Shown here: positions 7,423 through 16,982 of the stretch, piece after piece
Layout: each line of letters opens with the position of its first letter
Position numbering within the stretch: position 1 is the first letter of the stretch
Assembly (NCBI GenBank): GCA_017437745.1
Contig: JAFRYI010000009.1
Span: forward strand, 1-64,000
Source of the DNA: Bacillota bacterium
GTDB taxonomy: Bacteria > Bacillota > Clostridia > Peptostreptococcales > Anaerovoracaceae
Direction of reading: 5' to 3'
DNA length: 64,000 nucleotides
The notes under the pieces: model-generated
Told to the model about the DNA's origin: nothing
The model's input: the letters and a program-made list of their open reading frames with translations, nothing else
The model's database searches: none
Program-made: the position numbers and the translations under genes

Positions 7423-8643
7423 TTACATACTCATGAAAGACGGAGCGGCAGTTATTATGATCAGGGCCACGAGCAGCAGTACCAGCGGAAAACAGAGTTT
7501 TGTCTCCGCCTCCTTTATCCTTGCTTTAGCGTCCGTGATCCTGGTATTCCACATACGGTCTCTCTCCTGTTCCAGCTTGCCCGCCAGTTCCGCGCCGCTC
7601 CCGGAGTGTTCGTAAGCAAGCGCGGCGAAGCGCAGAAGATCCTGCGAATCGGATGCCTTCGCGAACGAGTACAGTTCGTTCACGAATGATGTGTTTTTCT
7701 TTTCCGCGGACATCTTTATGTCCCGGAAAGCCCGATACAGCGGATTTCCGTCATGCGCCGACTGCTCCGTTATCTTCGCGAAAGCGCTCTCGGCGATCAG
7801 CCCCGCATTTAGCAGCAGGATCATTCGGAATATCATGTTGGAAATCTCCGCTTCCAGCATGCGGCGTCTGTTTTTCAGACGTTTTTCGGCCGCGTCGTCC
7901 CGGCTCATCCAGATGAAGACCGCAGCGAAAGTTCCCAGCGCAATGACGTAAACCGGAGCCTGCCTTTTGACCGAATGCCATGAAAGCGAAGCGCCTTCGG
8001 CGCTGTCCGGAAGAAGCAGAGATCCTCCGTCGGAGTTGGAACTCAAGTCCTCTCCGAGTTTTCCGGACAGCGCGTCCAGACTCTTTTCGTAATCCTCAGC
8101 CGCAGGATCGAAGCGCACCGTGAACCCGGATACTCTGGTATACTCGCCGGCTCCCATCTGCACCGTAAGGACGATGTCCGACGGGCCGTCGATACCCAGC
8201 GCATTCAGATCCGTATCCTGCCAGGTAAGGCTTACACCGCCCGGACCTGTCTGCGGAAAGACCGGACCGTTCTTCAGCTCCTCCGAGAGCCAATCCTCAC
8301 ATTCGTCAAAAAGCTCTTCCGCTGCCTGCGCGTCGATCCTCTGCGGCAGGACGCTGATGTTCAGTTCACGGTCCAGAACGTACCCGTTGTAATCCATATG
8401 AAGAAGCAGCTCCACTTCTCTGTCCGAGTTTCCCCTCTCCAGCGCCCCGATCGAGTCCTCACCGCCTCCTGCCGGACGGATCAGGACGAATACCAGTACG
8501 GATACGGCGATGACCGCTGAAGCCGCGGCAGCTGCGATCGCGGAACGTCTCTTTTTCTGCGCGCCGGCGTCTTCATCGGAGAATACCAGCCATCCGTAAC
8601 GGTCCGGTTTGGTGCGCTTCCTGTATTTCTCCGGGCGGTTCAC
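7423..8643 (-). CDS. TadC-like type II secretion F-domain platform protein
   Basis: A 406-residue inner-membrane platform protein. A cytosolic basic start (residues 1-35) precedes a first membrane helix (AIAAAAASAVIAVSVLVFVL). It is followed by an unusually large soluble insert of about 150 residues, a second helix near 230-245, an F-domain with ISNMIFRMILLLNAGL, and a final hydrophobic pair ending at the C-terminus. TadB and TadC normally form the assembly platform on which TadA acts. GTG 8643 overlaps the TadB stop as GTGA, which suggests coupling. A GTG at 8703 is the alternative start. The insert is longer than in usual TadC proteins. Confidence 0.75.
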   Translation of the reverse strand: MNRPEKYRKRTKPDRYGWLVFSDEDAGAQKKRRSAIAAAAASAVIAVSVLVFVLIRPAGGGEDSIGALERGNSDREVELLLHMDYNGYVLDRELNISVLPQRIDAQAAEELFDECEDWLSEELKNGPVFPQTGPGGVSLTWQDTDLNALGIDGPSDIVLTVQMGAGEYTRVSGFTVRFDPAAEDYEKSLDALSGKLGEDLSSNSDGGSLLLPDSAEGASLSWHSVKRQAPVYVIALGTFAAVFIWMSRDDAAEKRLKNRRRMLEAEISNMIFRMILLLNAGLIAESAFAKITEQSAHDGNPLYRAFRDIKMSAEKKNTSFVNELYSFAKASDSQDLLRFAALAYEHSGSGAELAGKLEQERDRMWNTRITDAKARIKEAETKLCFPLVLLLVALIIITAAPSFMSM

Positions 8644-9338
8644 AGATCTATTCTTGTTATCCTTATGCCCCAAAGCAGAGCGCAGACTATCAATGCCAGA
8701 CACAGACTCATCACCACCCTTCCGGCAGTCGTCTCGTACATTACCGACAAATAACCGTAGCCAAGGACATTAAGTCCGGCCAGGACCGCTACGGGCATTA
8801 CGCTCAGAAGCAGAACGTCCAGTTTCTTTTGTGATATAAGCGCTTTAGTCTCGTCCCGGACGCTTATCCTGCCCAGCAGCAGCACCGCCGTCTTAAGGCA
8901 GACCTCCTCCACGTCACCCCCGCAGCGCTGACACGCGGCGTACGCGGACGCGAACTGTCCGATCTCCGGAACGCCGCTCCGACTTCCCAGATCTTCCAGC
9001 AGCGCGCCTATGTCCGCGTGCGTGCCCTCGTAGCGATCCACTATGTGCGACAATTCCAAAGCGATGTCGCTTTCGCTGCCGAAACTGTCTTCGGCCGACT
9101 TCCTGGCTATCGCCAGAGCGGACGGCATCTGCCTTCCCGCGGACACAGCGCCCGATATGGTGTAGAGAACGTCTTTAAAGCCTCTGAGAAGCGTTTCCCT
9201 GCGTTTTTCCGCGTAGAACGACTGATACATCCTCTCGAGAGGAAAACTCGCCAGACAGGCCGTCAGGCCCGCGTAGAACGATCTGTAGAAAAGCAGTCCC
9301 AGGAGGAAAAGGCAGCCGCAGGATACCAGATAATACAT
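8640..9338 (-). CDS. TadB-like type II secretion F-domain platform protein
   Basis: A 232-residue protein with an N-terminal helix pair (YYLVSCGCLFLLGLLFYRSF), the F-domain (GFKDVLYTISGAVSAGRQM, then LEDLGSRSGVPEIGQFA), and two C-terminal helices. It matches TadB/GspF-type platform proteins. The ATG at 9336-9338 is preceded by AGGGA. Longer readings would overlap cpaF by over 100 bp and lack better signals. It is followed by TadC with a 4-bp overlap. It should bind the TadA ATPase at the membrane. Confidence 0.8.
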   Translation of the reverse strand: MYYLVSCGCLFLLGLLFYRSFYAGLTACLASFPLERMYQSFYAEKRRETLLRGFKDVLYTISGAVSAGRQMPSALAIARKSAEDSFGSESDIALELSHIVDRYEGTHADIGALLEDLGSRSGVPEIGQFASAYAACQRCGGDVEEVCLKTAVLLLGRISVRDETKALISQKKLDVLLLSVMPVAVLAGLNVLGYGYLSVMYETTAGRVVMSLCLALIVCALLWGIRITRIDL

Positions 9339-9375
9339 GGTTCTTTTCCCTGCCGGAGGCTTTACCGCTCTATAG

Positions 9376-10602
9376 TCAGTCAGGGAGCTGCCTGCCGAGG
9401 ATTCTGAGTTTCTCCGTTCCCTTAAGTTTCTCACCGGTAGTCTCAAGACCTTTTCCCGGCGTATATCTGAACAGCTGCGCGAGCCTGACTTCTCCTCCCT
9501 CGACACCTCTTACCTCCGATATCTCTATGACTCTTCTGTGACCGTCCTGCGTCCTTGCCAGATGGACGAAGACATCTATGGACTGCGCTATCTGGCCGCG
9601 CACCGCGTCTATCGGAAAGTTCGTATCCGACAGGAACATGGTCTCCAGCCTGCCTATCATTCCGGCGGCCGAATTCGCGTGCCCCGTGGACAAAGAACCA
9701 TCGTGACCGGTGCTCATGGCCGCCAGCATGTCTACGACTTCCGCGCCGCGCACCTCCCCGACAATGATGCGGTCCGGCCTCATCCTTAGGCTTGCGCGTA
9801 TCAGATCCTTGATGCTGACCGCTCCGCGTCCCTGAGCGTTGGCGCCTTTAGCCTCAAGCCGCACAAGGTTCTGATGCGACCTTATCTGCAGTTCCGCACT
9901 GTCCTCTATGACTATCACTCTCTCCTGCGGAGGAATGTGGTCGGAAAGGACGTTCAGAAACGTGGTCTTGCCGGAACTCGTGCCGCCGCTGACGAATATG
10001 TTGTACCTGCATTCGACCAGCAGTTTCAGCAGTTCCGCGGCTTCGGGACTTATGTCTCCCTGCGCCACCAGATCCTCCATGGTCATGCGGCCCTTGTTGA
10101 ACTTGCGTATGGTCAGTATGGGCCCGCCTATGGCGACGTTGGCGCCCACGGCGTTTATCCTGGAACCGTCGGACAGCCTTGCGTCCACGATGGGATTGAG
10201 TTCGTTCATCTCCCTGCCGACCTTGGCGGCCAGCCTTTGTATGACCTGTTCCAGCTGTCTGGGAGTTTCGAAGAACACATCAGAACGTTCTATCCCGGAG
10301 CCCCGCTCTATGAACACCGCGCCCGGACCGTTGACCATTATCTCCGTCACCTGAGGGTCGTCCGCCAGATCCTGAAGTATCTCCAGTTCGCAGCGGAGCG
10401 TACAGTAGACGAGCCTTACCGCCCTGCGTATCTCGCCGGACCTGCGGCTTCTTAATCCGCAGCGTTTCCCGGCCAGTTCCGCCAGACACACGTCCTTACA
10501 GAAATTCATGACATCCTCGTCCTTCGCGGCCGGCCCCACCCTCTCCCTTACCTGCTGAGCAAGTTTCAGGATCGAGATCTCTTTATCAGAGTTCCTTTGC
10601 AA
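9376..10602 (-). CDS. cpaF: CpaF/TadA family pilus assembly ATPase
   Basis: A 408-residue secretion ATPase that powers Flp pilus polymerisation. It shows [12 protein letters not shown] (Walker A, near residue 210), [12 protein letters not shown] (Walker B) and [14 protein letters not shown] (His box), preceded by the typical [14 protein letters not shown]-domain segment. It starts at TTG 10602, preceded by GGAGGTG at about 7 bases. The gene overlaps the TadZ-like gene by 17 bp and precedes TadB. All catalytic boxes are intact. Confidence 0.93.
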   Translation of the reverse strand: MQRNSDKEISILKLAQQVRERVGPAAKDEDVMNFCKDVCLAELAGKRCGLRSRRSGEIRRAVRLVYCTLRCELEILQDLADDPQVTEIMVNGPGAVFIERGSGIERSDVFFETPRQLEQVIQRLAAKVGREMNELNPIVDARLSDGSRINAVGANVAIGGPILTIRKFNKGRMTMEDLVAQGDISPEAAELLKLLVECRYNIFVSGGTSSGKTTFLNVLSDHIPPQERVIVIEDSAELQIRSHQNLVRLEAKGANAQGRGAVSIKDLIRASLRMRPDRIIVGEVRGAEVVDMLAAMSTGHDGSLSTGHANSAAGMIGRLETMFLSDTNFPIDAVRGQIAQSIDVFVHLARTQDGHRRVIEISEVRGVEGGEVRLAQLFRYTPGKGLETTGEKLKGTEKLRILGRQLPD

Positions 10603-11269
10603 GTCTGCGCACCTCCGATCCGAGCTGACCGTACAGGTCCGGTTCGTCCTCGTCGTGGAAACAGAAAAATCTGTGAACGTTTACGCATTCTTCCGACAGC
10701 ATCAGATACAGTTCCTCCGACGGTCCGAAAAGCTTGTCCTGCCATCCGAAACACACGACCACGCTGTCACATGCGCTCAGCACGCCGGGAGCCTGATCGC
10801 AGGATATCGGAACGTCCATTACTATCCTGTCGAAGTGCGGACGCAGCAGATCCATGACATAAACAAGATCCTCCGTGTCCAGCAGAGTAAGCGGGTTCCT
10901 GTATCCTTCCGCCGGCATTCTGAACACTCCCGACGAGTCCTTTACGAACAGCTTTTCCGGGTCAACGGGATCGCCGTTAAAGAAAACGTCGAACAGAGTT
11001 CTTACCGACGAAGCCTTTTTCACGCAGGATTTGGAAGCGATAAGATCCAGACTCAGAAAAGCCGCTTTCATTCCGCAAAGCTCTGCGTAGTTCCTCGCAA
11101 GCATAAGCGCCGCGCTGGTGGTCCCGGAGCCTCCGACGCCTGACGTAAACCCTGTAACGACCGCTTTCTTTTCAGCATCCGGTGCCGAACTCTTATCCGG
11201 ATAAAAAGACACGGGTCTTTCCATTACGATGCCGCCGAACTCAGTATTTTGCCTTGGTACGATGTTCAT
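10586..11269 (-). CDS. TadZ/CpaE-like P-loop protein with degenerate Walker A
   Basis: A 227-residue SIMIBI-class protein that heads the Tad operon, where TadZ/CpaE localises the pilus machine at the pole. The deviant Walker A region reads SGVGGSGTTSAA (43-54). Both the signature Lys and the P-loop Lys are replaced (Val and Thr), while the Asp-rich Walker B-like DRIVMDVP remains. ATP hydrolysis is therefore doubtful; atypical Walker A motifs are also known in TadZ proteins. The ATG at 11267-11269 has AGGGGA at 9 bases. No receiver domain is present, unlike many CpaE proteins. Confidence 0.7.
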   Translation of the reverse strand: MNIVPRQNTEFGGIVMERPVSFYPDKSSAPDAEKKAVVTGFTSGVGGSGTTSAALMLARNYAELCGMKAAFLSLDLIASKSCVKKASSVRTLFDVFFNGDPVDPEKLFVKDSSGVFRMPAEGYRNPLTLLDTEDLVYVMDLLRPHFDRIVMDVPISCDQAPGVLSACDSVVVCFGWQDKLFGPSEELYLMLSEECVNVHRFFCFHDEDEPDLYGQLGSEVRRLAKEL

Positions 11270-11301
11270 ATCTTCAGTCCCCTTTCGATCCCTTCGACCC
11301 G

Positions 11302-11330
11302 ATTCTACGTGACGCCCCCGGCGCATTCAA
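11302..11330 (-). promoter_or_regulatory. Probable promoter of the Tad operon
   Basis: On the minus strand TTGAAT (11325-11330) is followed after 17 bases by TAGAAT (11302-11307), with the start codon of the first tad gene about 33 bases downstream. The rest of the 279-bp interval up to the glyQS stop holds only the glyQS terminator. Confidence 0.5.
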
Positions 11331-11463
11331 GAAAACAATTGGCAAAAACGGCACACACTTGCGCAACTCGAAAACGCTTTCGGAACGGCGCAAAAAAGCG
11401 TTCGGTACGGTGCGGACGATAAGACTGCCGGTTGTCTGAAATCCGTTACATTTTCCGCGCAGT

Positions 11464-11500
11464 AAAAAAAGACGGCCCCGCGTCTCTGCGGGACCGTCCC
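11464..11500 (-). terminator. Intrinsic terminator of the phoH-glyQS operon
   Basis: Read on the minus strand, ACGGTCCCGC and GCGGGGCCGT form a 10-bp stem (one G-U) with a short loop, followed by seven T residues (11464-11470 on plus as A's). Confidence 0.85.
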
Positions 11501-11548
11501 TGTATTACTTTTTCGGGATCCGGGGACTCTCTCCCCTGTTCTCTGTTT

Positions 11549-12958
11549 TTAGAACTCCAGGCTCTTCTCTATGAAGGACTTAAGGTCTGCTATCTTTACG
11601 CGCTCCTGCTTCATGGTGTCGCGGTCGCGTACCGTTACGCAGCCGTCGGTCTCCGTATCGAAGTCAACGGTGATGCAGAACGGGGTACCTATCTCGTCCT
11701 CTCTTCTGTAGCGCTTGCCTATGCTTCCGGAGGCGTCGTAGTCCACCATGAAGTACTTGGCCAGCTCCGCGTAGATCTCCTCAGCCTTGGCGTTCTGGTT
11801 CTTGGTGAGCGGCATGATCGCTGCCTTGAACGGAGCCAGAGCCGGGTGGAAGTGCATTACCACACGGGTGTCGGTCTTGCCGTCCTCGGAGGTAAGGGTC
11901 TCTTCCTCGTAAGCGTCGCACAGGAAGGCCAGAGTAACTCTGTCCGCTCCAAGCGAAGGCTCTATTACGTAAGGAATGTAGCGCTTCTTGGGATCTATCG
12001 GATCGATGTAGAGCATGCTCTGTCCGGAGCAGTTCTGGTGCTGGGTAAGGTCGTAATCGGTACGGTCGGCTATGCCCCAGAGCTCGCCCCAGCCGAACGG
12101 GAACAGATACTCGAAGTCCGTGGTGGCCTTGCTGTAGAAGGACAGCTCCTCCTGGGAGTGATCCCTAAGTCTGAGCTTCTCCATGTTCATGCCCAGGCAC
12201 TCCAGGAACTTGCGGCAGTACTCCTTCCAGTAAGCGAACCATTCCAGGTCCGTATCCGGCTCGCAGAAGAACTCCAGCTCCATCTGCTCGAACTCGCGGA
12301 TCCGGAAGATGAAGTTGCCCGGGGTTATCTCATTTCTGAAGGACTTGCCTATCTGAGCAATGCCGAAAGGCACCTTCTTGCGGCTGGTCCTCTGGACGTT
12401 CTTGAAGTTTACGAATATGCCCTGAGCGGTCTCCGGACGGAGGTAGATCTCAGCCTTCTTGTCCTCGGTAACGCCCATGAAGGTCTTGAACATCAGGTTG
12501 AACTGACGGATGCCGGTGAAGTTCTCCTTGCCGCAGTCCGGGCACTTGATGTGATGCTCGGTAACGAAAGCCTCCATCTGCTCGTTGCTCCAGCCGTCCA
12601 CTCCGCCGTCCAGCTCTATGCCGTTCTCCTTGCAGAAGTCCTCTATAAGCTTATCGGCTCTGAATCTGGAATGGCACTCCTTGCAGTCCATCAGAGGATC
12701 GGAGAATCCGCCCACGTGGCCGGAAGCCACCCAGGTCTGCGGGTTCATCAGGATGGCGGCGTCCAGTCCCACGTTGTACGGAGACTCCTGGACGAACTTC
12801 TTCCACCATGCCCTCTTGATGTTGTTCTTAAGCTCCACGCCTATCGGGCCGTAGTCCCACGCGTTAGCCAGGCCGCCGTAGATCTCGGAGCCCGGATACA
12901 GGAATCCTCTGCCCTTGCAAAGAGCGACTATTGTGTCCATTGTAAATTCTTTAGCCAT
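11549..12958 (-). CDS. glyQS: Glycyl-tRNA synthetase, dimeric alpha-2 type
   Basis: A 469-residue class II synthetase that charges tRNA-Gly. Motif 2 appears in [12 protein letters not shown] and [14 protein letters not shown]. The Gly-specific [16 protein letters not shown] follows, then motif 3 in [15 protein letters not shown] Cys pair in [12 protein letters not shown] may bind zinc. The anticodon-binding domain covers the last 110 residues. The ATG at 12958 has AGGTGG upstream. It is the last gene of the phoH-ybeY-era-recO-DUF4342 series, an order well known in Clostridia and bacilli. No T-box leader is visible before it. Confidence 0.97.
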   Translation of the reverse strand: MAKEFTMDTIVALCKGRGFLYPGSEIYGGLANAWDYGPIGVELKNNIKRAWWKKFVQESPYNVGLDAAILMNPQTWVASGHVGGFSDPLMDCKECHSRFRADKLIEDFCKENGIELDGGVDGWSNEQMEAFVTEHHIKCPDCGKENFTGIRQFNLMFKTFMGVTEDKKAEIYLRPETAQGIFVNFKNVQRTSRKKVPFGIAQIGKSFRNEITPGNFIFRIREFEQMELEFFCEPDTDLEWFAYWKEYCRKFLECLGMNMEKLRLRDHSQEELSFYSKATTDFEYLFPFGWGELWGIADRTDYDLTQHQNCSGQSMLYIDPIDPKKRYIPYVIEPSLGADRVTLAFLCDAYEEETLTSEDGKTDTRVVMHFHPALAPFKAAIMPLTKNQNAKAEEIYAELAKYFMVDYDASGSIGKRYRREDEIGTPFCITVDFDTETDGCVTVRDRDTMKQERVKIADLKSFIEKSLEF

Positions 12959-12982
12959 TTTTCCACCTATTAACGTAATATG

Positions 12983-13726
12983 CTATTCTGTTACTTCCGT
13001 ATTATCTGCCTCTTCATCGACAACGCCCATGGAAGGCTCTTCAGCGCCGGCGTCTATGCCTCCGGTCTTCTTTCCGAAACGGTCCGCAAGGTCGTCCTTC
13101 TTATCCCTGGCGGCTTCGTAAAGCTCCGTGCCCTTGTCCTTTGCGGCTTCGTAAAGAACGGAACCCTTGTCCTTCGCGACTTCGTAGATCACCGATCCCT
13201 TTTCCTTTGCGACGTTGTAGATCTCCGTGCCCTTCACCTTGGCGGCGGCGTACAGATCGGTACCCTTGTCTATCATCTCGTCCACGACTACTCCGCCCTT
13301 TTCCTTAACGGTCTCGAAAGCGGCGCTGGTCTTTTCGCTTACATCCACAACGCTGCCGTCTTCCTTTACGAGTTCCACCCTGCACTTGGTGAACGCTGCC
13401 GCGACTGCGGACGCTACGGCGCCCCAGGGGAACAGCACGGTACCGGCTACTCCGAATATTACCGGCAGGTTGAGAACTACGTCGTCGCCGTGGTATATCC
13501 TGATCTTGGTGACGTTGCCCTTGCGGACTATCTCCTTGACGTTGTCCACGACCTTGTTGACGGCCTTCTTATCTCTGGACGAGAACTCGTGATCTATGTT
13601 CTCCTCCACGTAGATTATAGCGTCCACTACGTTCCCGTTGGCGAATTCCAGAGCTTCCTTGGCTTCCTTGTAGCTTACTCCGGTGCGGTCCTTGACTAAT
13701 TCGATCTTTTCCAGCGTGATCTCCAT
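12983..13726 (-). CDS. DUF4342 protein with LEA-like 11-residue repeats
   Basis: A 247-residue protein. Residues 1-45 form a UBA-like helical domain (VKDRTGVSYKEAKEALEFA), as in EF-Ts-type proteins. Residues of about 65-125 are the DUF4342 region with a hydrophobic GVAGTVLFPWGAVASAVAAA segment. Residues 143-208 are six 11-residue units, five of them of the form KG-x3-Y-x3-AK, e.g. KGTELYEAARD. The tail is acidic. The UBA plus DUF4342 combination is known as a small uncharacterised family; the repeat resembles group 3 LEA proteins. The gene lies between recO and glyQS in the housekeeping operon. Function is unknown. Confidence 0.8.
   Translation of the reverse strand: MEITLEKIELVKDRTGVSYKEAKEALEFANGNVVDAIIYVEENIDHEFSSRDKKAVNKVVDNVKEIVRKGNVTKIRIYHGDDVVLNLPVIFGVAGTVLFPWGAVASAVAAAFTKCRVELVKEDGSVVDVSEKTSAAFETVKEKGGVVVDEMIDKGTDLYAAAKVKGTEIYNVAKEKGSVIYEVAKDKGSVLYEAAKDKGTELYEAARDKKDDLADRFGKKTGGIDAGAEEPSMGVVDEEADNTEVTE
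13103..13300 (-). repeat. Six tandem 33-bp coding units (11-residue repeats)
   Basis: Inside the DUF4342 gene six tandem 33-bp units encode residues 143-208. The best-conserved units begin with KGT or KGS and contain a Tyr at position 6 and AK or AR at positions 9-10. The period is exactly 11 residues throughout. Confidence 0.9.
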
Positions 13727-13739
13727 GGTTTTTCTCCCT

Positions 13740-14483
13740 TCATATTATGAGCGATTCGCTCTTGAGGCTGTCTATCCCCAGGTGATAGGAATAGTGCGCC
13801 TTTACTATCTTTGTTATCTTATTCCTGAGCGGGTCCGGGACCGAAAGCTTCTCCAGAGCCCGCAGCGGGTACGTCTGTATGAAATCGACGATCTTTATTA
13901 TATCATCGCCCACTTCGAATATCAACGGATTTAGCTCCGCGGAAGGCCCCGCGCAGTCCCCGCAGAGCGCGCCTCCGTCGGGTACGGATATGCGGGTCAG
14001 CCCCTCGGTCTTTCCGCATCTGACGCAGCTTTTTACGTTTATGCCGCTTCCGAACAGTTCCAGCGCCTTTATGCGGAAGGCAAGGAACAGTGTGCCGCAG
14101 TCGCTCTTACGTTTTTCCAGCATGGACAGGTACTCCGAAAGCAGATTGTACATGCCCGGGGACGGCTGCTCGTCCTCCAGCATCCTGTCCGTAAGCTCCA
14201 GGGCTCCGGCGGCGCAGGTGTACTTGTCTATGTCCTCTCCGAGAAGGTAGTGGCTCTCTATGGTCTCCGCCCCGTTGATGCTGTAGGAATCGCGGCCCTT
14301 GAAAAGCTCGTAGCGTCCTCTGGTGAAAGGCCTCAGAGCCAGCGCGGTCTTGTTCTTTCCGCCCTCGGTGATGCTCGTTCCCGCGGAGATCCTGCCGTAT
14401 TTCTGCGTAAGCAAAACTATCATGCGCCTGCCGTACGCGGTCTTGATCTGCCTTATTACAATGCCTTCAGCCTCTGTTATCAT
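13740..14483 (-). CDS. recO: DNA repair protein RecO
   Basis: A 247-residue recombination mediator that loads RecA with RecR and anneals ssDNA. The N-terminal OB fold (EGIVIRQIKTAYGRRMIVLLTQKYG) is followed by an alpha-helical part and the zinc-site CVRCGKTEGLT...GALCGDC (four Cys). The ATG at 14481-14483 is preferred because homologous proteins begin just before this segment; upstream is only a weak GGGAA. It follows era with a short gap and precedes the DUF4342 gene, as in related genomes. Confidence 0.93.
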   Translation of the reverse strand: MITEAEGIVIRQIKTAYGRRMIVLLTQKYGRISAGTSITEGGKNKTALALRPFTRGRYELFKGRDSYSINGAETIESHYLLGEDIDKYTCAAGALELTDRMLEDEQPSPGMYNLLSEYLSMLEKRKSDCGTLFLAFRIKALELFGSGINVKSCVRCGKTEGLTRISVPDGGALCGDCAGPSAELNPLIFEVGDDIIKIVDFIQTYPLRALEKLSVPDPLRNKITKIVKAHYSYHLGIDSLKSESLII

Positions 14484-14529
14484 CAGCTTTTCCCGTCGGT
14501 TCCCTTTTGGATCCGCGCCGATCCCCACG

Positions 14530-15426
14530 TCAGTCCTTCTTATATCCGAAATTGCTTATCGCCACGGACGAGTCGCGCCAGCCTTCCTTTACTTTTACGA
14601 AGAGCTCCAGGTAGACCCTGGTGCCGGTAAGAGCCTCTATCTCCTGACGCGCTGCCTTTCCGATGCCTTTGATCTTGCGGCCTTCCTTACCTATTATCAT
14701 GCCCTTGTGGGACTTCCTCTCGCAGTAGATCGCCGCGTAGATCCTGGTGAGACCGTCCAGTTCCTCGTACTTTTCTATCTCGACCGCCGTGCCGTGGGGG
14801 ACCTCCTCCTCCAGGTACAGCAGAAGCTTTTCGCGTATTATCTCGCTGGCGAGGAACCGCTCCGGATGGTCCGTCACCATGTCCGGCGGGAAGAACATCG
14901 GGCCTTCTTCGGCAAGTTCTTCCAGCTTGGCAAGGACGACGTCCGTGTTGACGGACTTTACGGCGCTGGTGCCCACTATGAAGTCGAACAGTCCCATGGC
15001 GTCGTAGGTCTTGTATATCTTTTCGAAAACGTCCGGGCCTATCTTGTCCGTCTTGTTTATTACGAGTATCTTGGGCGTCTCGACCTTTTTGAGAAGGTCG
15101 ACGATCAGAGCGTCGCCGCCGTTATCCTCGTACGGACTGTCCACAAGGAAAAGCACCGCGTCCGCTTCCTTGAGCGTGGCGACCGCGGTATCGGTCATGT
15201 AGCTGCCCAGCTTGTTCTTTGGCTTGTGTATTCCCGGGGTGTCTATGAACACCAGCTGGCAGACTGGCTGTCCTCCCTCGGATCTTGTATAAATGCCCCG
15301 CACCGCGTTCCTGGTGGTCTGGGGCTTGGGGCTGGTTATCGCTATCTTTTCGCCGAGCATCGCGTTCAGAAGCGTGGACTTTCCGACGTTCGGCCTTCCT
15401 ATTATTCCTACGAAAGCGCTCTTCAT
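14530..15426 (-). CDS. era: GTPase Era
   Basis: A 298-residue GTPase that binds 16S rRNA and helps 30S maturation. G1 GRPNVGKST, G3 DTPGIHKPKNKLG and G4 NKTD are present, and the C-terminal KH domain carries GKEGRKIKGIGKAARQEIE. The ATG overlaps the ybeY stop in an ATGA, so translation is probably coupled. All parts are of normal length. Confidence 0.97.
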   Translation of the reverse strand: MKSAFVGIIGRPNVGKSTLLNAMLGEKIAITSPKPQTTRNAVRGIYTRSEGGQPVCQLVFIDTPGIHKPKNKLGSYMTDTAVATLKEADAVLFLVDSPYEDNGGDALIVDLLKKVETPKILVINKTDKIGPDVFEKIYKTYDAMGLFDFIVGTSAVKSVNTDVVLAKLEELAEEGPMFFPPDMVTDHPERFLASEIIREKLLLYLEEEVPHGTAVEIEKYEELDGLTRIYAAIYCERKSHKGMIIGKEGRKIKGIGKAARQEIEALTGTRVYLELFVKVKEGWRDSSVAISNFGYKKD

Positions 15427-15890
15427 CTTTCAAGTCCCAGGAGGCTCATCACTTCCTCCTCCCTTGCCCTCATATCGGCCTTGTCCTCTTCGGTCTCGTG
15501 ATCGTATCCCAGCAGGTGGAACACGCTGTGCGTGAAGAGATATATTATCTCCCTTTCGATGCTGTGGCCGTATTCCTTTGCCTGCGCCTCGCAGACCTCC
15601 TCGCAGATGACCACGTCTCCCAGGGCCAGCTCTTCGCCTTCCTCAAGCTCGTCCGGCTCCGGAATGCATCCGCTTTCGTACAGCGGAAAACTGAGCACAT
15701 CCGTGACCTTATCCACTCCGCGGTACTCCTTGTTGAGCTTCTTTATCTCTGCCTTATCCACAAAACTGACCGATATGCTGGCGGTCTGCGGGTCTATGCC
15801 CTCTCCTTCCAGCGCCGCCACAGCCGCGGCTTCCATCTCCGATGCCGTGGCATCGTCCGGTCTTACGTCCTCGTCGAAATATATAGTCAT
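15423..15890 (-). CDS. ybeY: Endoribonuclease YbeY
   Basis: A 155-residue metallo-endoribonuclease for rRNA maturation and 70S quality control. The zinc motif reads HSVFHLLGYDH (H-x3-H-x5-H). ATG 15890 has GGAGGATCA directly upstream. Both ends overlap neighbours by 4 bp (ATGA with phoH, ATGA with era). The family's usual size is about 150-165 residues. Confidence 0.95.
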   Translation of the reverse strand: MTIYFDEDVRPDDATASEMEAAAVAALEGEGIDPQTASISVSFVDKAEIKKLNKEYRGVDKVTDVLSFPLYESGCIPEPDELEEGEELALGDVVICEEVCEAQAKEYGHSIEREIIYLFTHSVFHLLGYDHETEEDKADMRAREEEVMSLLGLER

Positions 15891-16858
15891 TGATCCTCCG
15901 ACCACTCCGGGTGTTTAGAAATGTATCTGTCGTATGCGTTGACTATGCGGCGCACCAGCGGGTGACGCACAACGTCGGAATCCGTAAGGGTGCAGAACGC
16001 TATGCCCTCCACGCCTTTCAGGATGTTGACGGCGTCCACCAGTCCCGAGCGCTTTCCGCGCGGCAGGTCCACCTGCGTTATGTCTCCGGTAACGATGACC
16101 TTGGAACCGAAGCCCATCCTCGTAAGGAACATCTTCATCTGCTCCTTGGTGGCGTTCTGCGCTTCGTCCAGGATTATGAACGCGTTGTCCAGCGTGCGGC
16201 CCCTCATGTAGGCCAGCGGGACCACCTCTATGGTCTCCTTTTCCTTAAGGCGCAGCGTCGCCTCGCGTCCTAGTATGTCGTAGAGCGCGTCGTACAGAGG
16301 CCTCAGGTAAGGATCCACCTTCTCCTGAAGGTCTCCGGGCAGGAATCCCAGGCGCTCTCCGGCTTCCACGGCGGGCCTTGCGAGTATTATCTTCTCCACG
16401 TCCTTGTTCTTAAGGGCGTTGATAGCCATGGCGACCGCTATGTAAGTCTTACCGGTTCCCGCGGGGCCAATGCCGAAGGTTATGTCGTTCTTCTTTATGG
16501 CATCGACGTAGTTCTTCTGACCTATCGTCTTTGCCTTAAGGGGCTTGCCGCGGAAGGTGAAGCATATCACGTCGCGCGACACGTTGGAGTCCGTGTACGA
16601 AACGCCCTCGCCCGCCAGCGTGATGATGTATCCGACCTTCTGATCGTCCAGTATCTGGCCGTTCTCGGCGGTCTTGAAAAGCTCGTTGATTATGAACGCA
16701 GCCTTGTCCGCCTGCTCGCCGTTTACGATTATCTGATCGCCCCGGTAGGTGATGCTGCAGCCCGTTGCTTTTTCAACGGTCTCCAGGTTATGGTCGAAGG
16801 CTCCGAACACTTCGGAGAACTCGACAGCTCCGCTTGGATTGATCCTTATTTCGCTCAA
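15887..16858 (-). CDS. phoH: PhoH-family P-loop ATPase
   Basis: A 323-residue PhoH-like ATPase with an N-terminal KH-like region and the core GPAGTGKTYIAVAMA (Walker A), FIILDEAQNATKEQMKMFLTR (Walker B) and VTGDITQVDLPRGKRSGL. PhoH proteins are linked to RNA handling and sit beside ybeY in many genomes. Start TTG 16858 is chosen because AAAGGAGG lies 6 bases upstream. It heads the operon that runs down to glyQS. Confidence 0.93.
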   Translation of the reverse strand: MSEIRINPSGAVEFSEVFGAFDHNLETVEKATGCSITYRGDQIIVNGEQADKAAFIINELFKTAENGQILDDQKVGYIITLAGEGVSYTDSNVSRDVICFTFRGKPLKAKTIGQKNYVDAIKKNDITFGIGPAGTGKTYIAVAMAINALKNKDVEKIILARPAVEAGERLGFLPGDLQEKVDPYLRPLYDALYDILGREATLRLKEKETIEVVPLAYMRGRTLDNAFIILDEAQNATKEQMKMFLTRMGFGSKVIVTGDITQVDLPRGKRSGLVDAVNILKGVEGIAFCTLTDSDVVRHPLVRRIVNAYDRYISKHPEWSEDQ

Positions 16859-16982
16859 GTTTTCCTCCTTTGACTTCTCTGATTCGAGTGTAACATAAAT
16901 AGCCCTTTTCTGCATCTAAAAAATGGGCGGCGCAGCAGACTTGAGGTGCGAAAAAATAATTCGCAGGACACCTTAAAAACGC

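Noticed and set aside
11270..11548. Small gene in the tad-glyQS gap
   Set aside because: The open frames there have no Shine-Dalgarno or known pattern. The gap is explained by a terminator and the tad promoter.
11432..12973. A 513-codon open frame on plus opposite glyQS
   Set aside because: It is exactly antisense to a complete glycyl-tRNA synthetase, has no recognisable domain, and long antisense frames are expected in codon-biased GC-rich genes.
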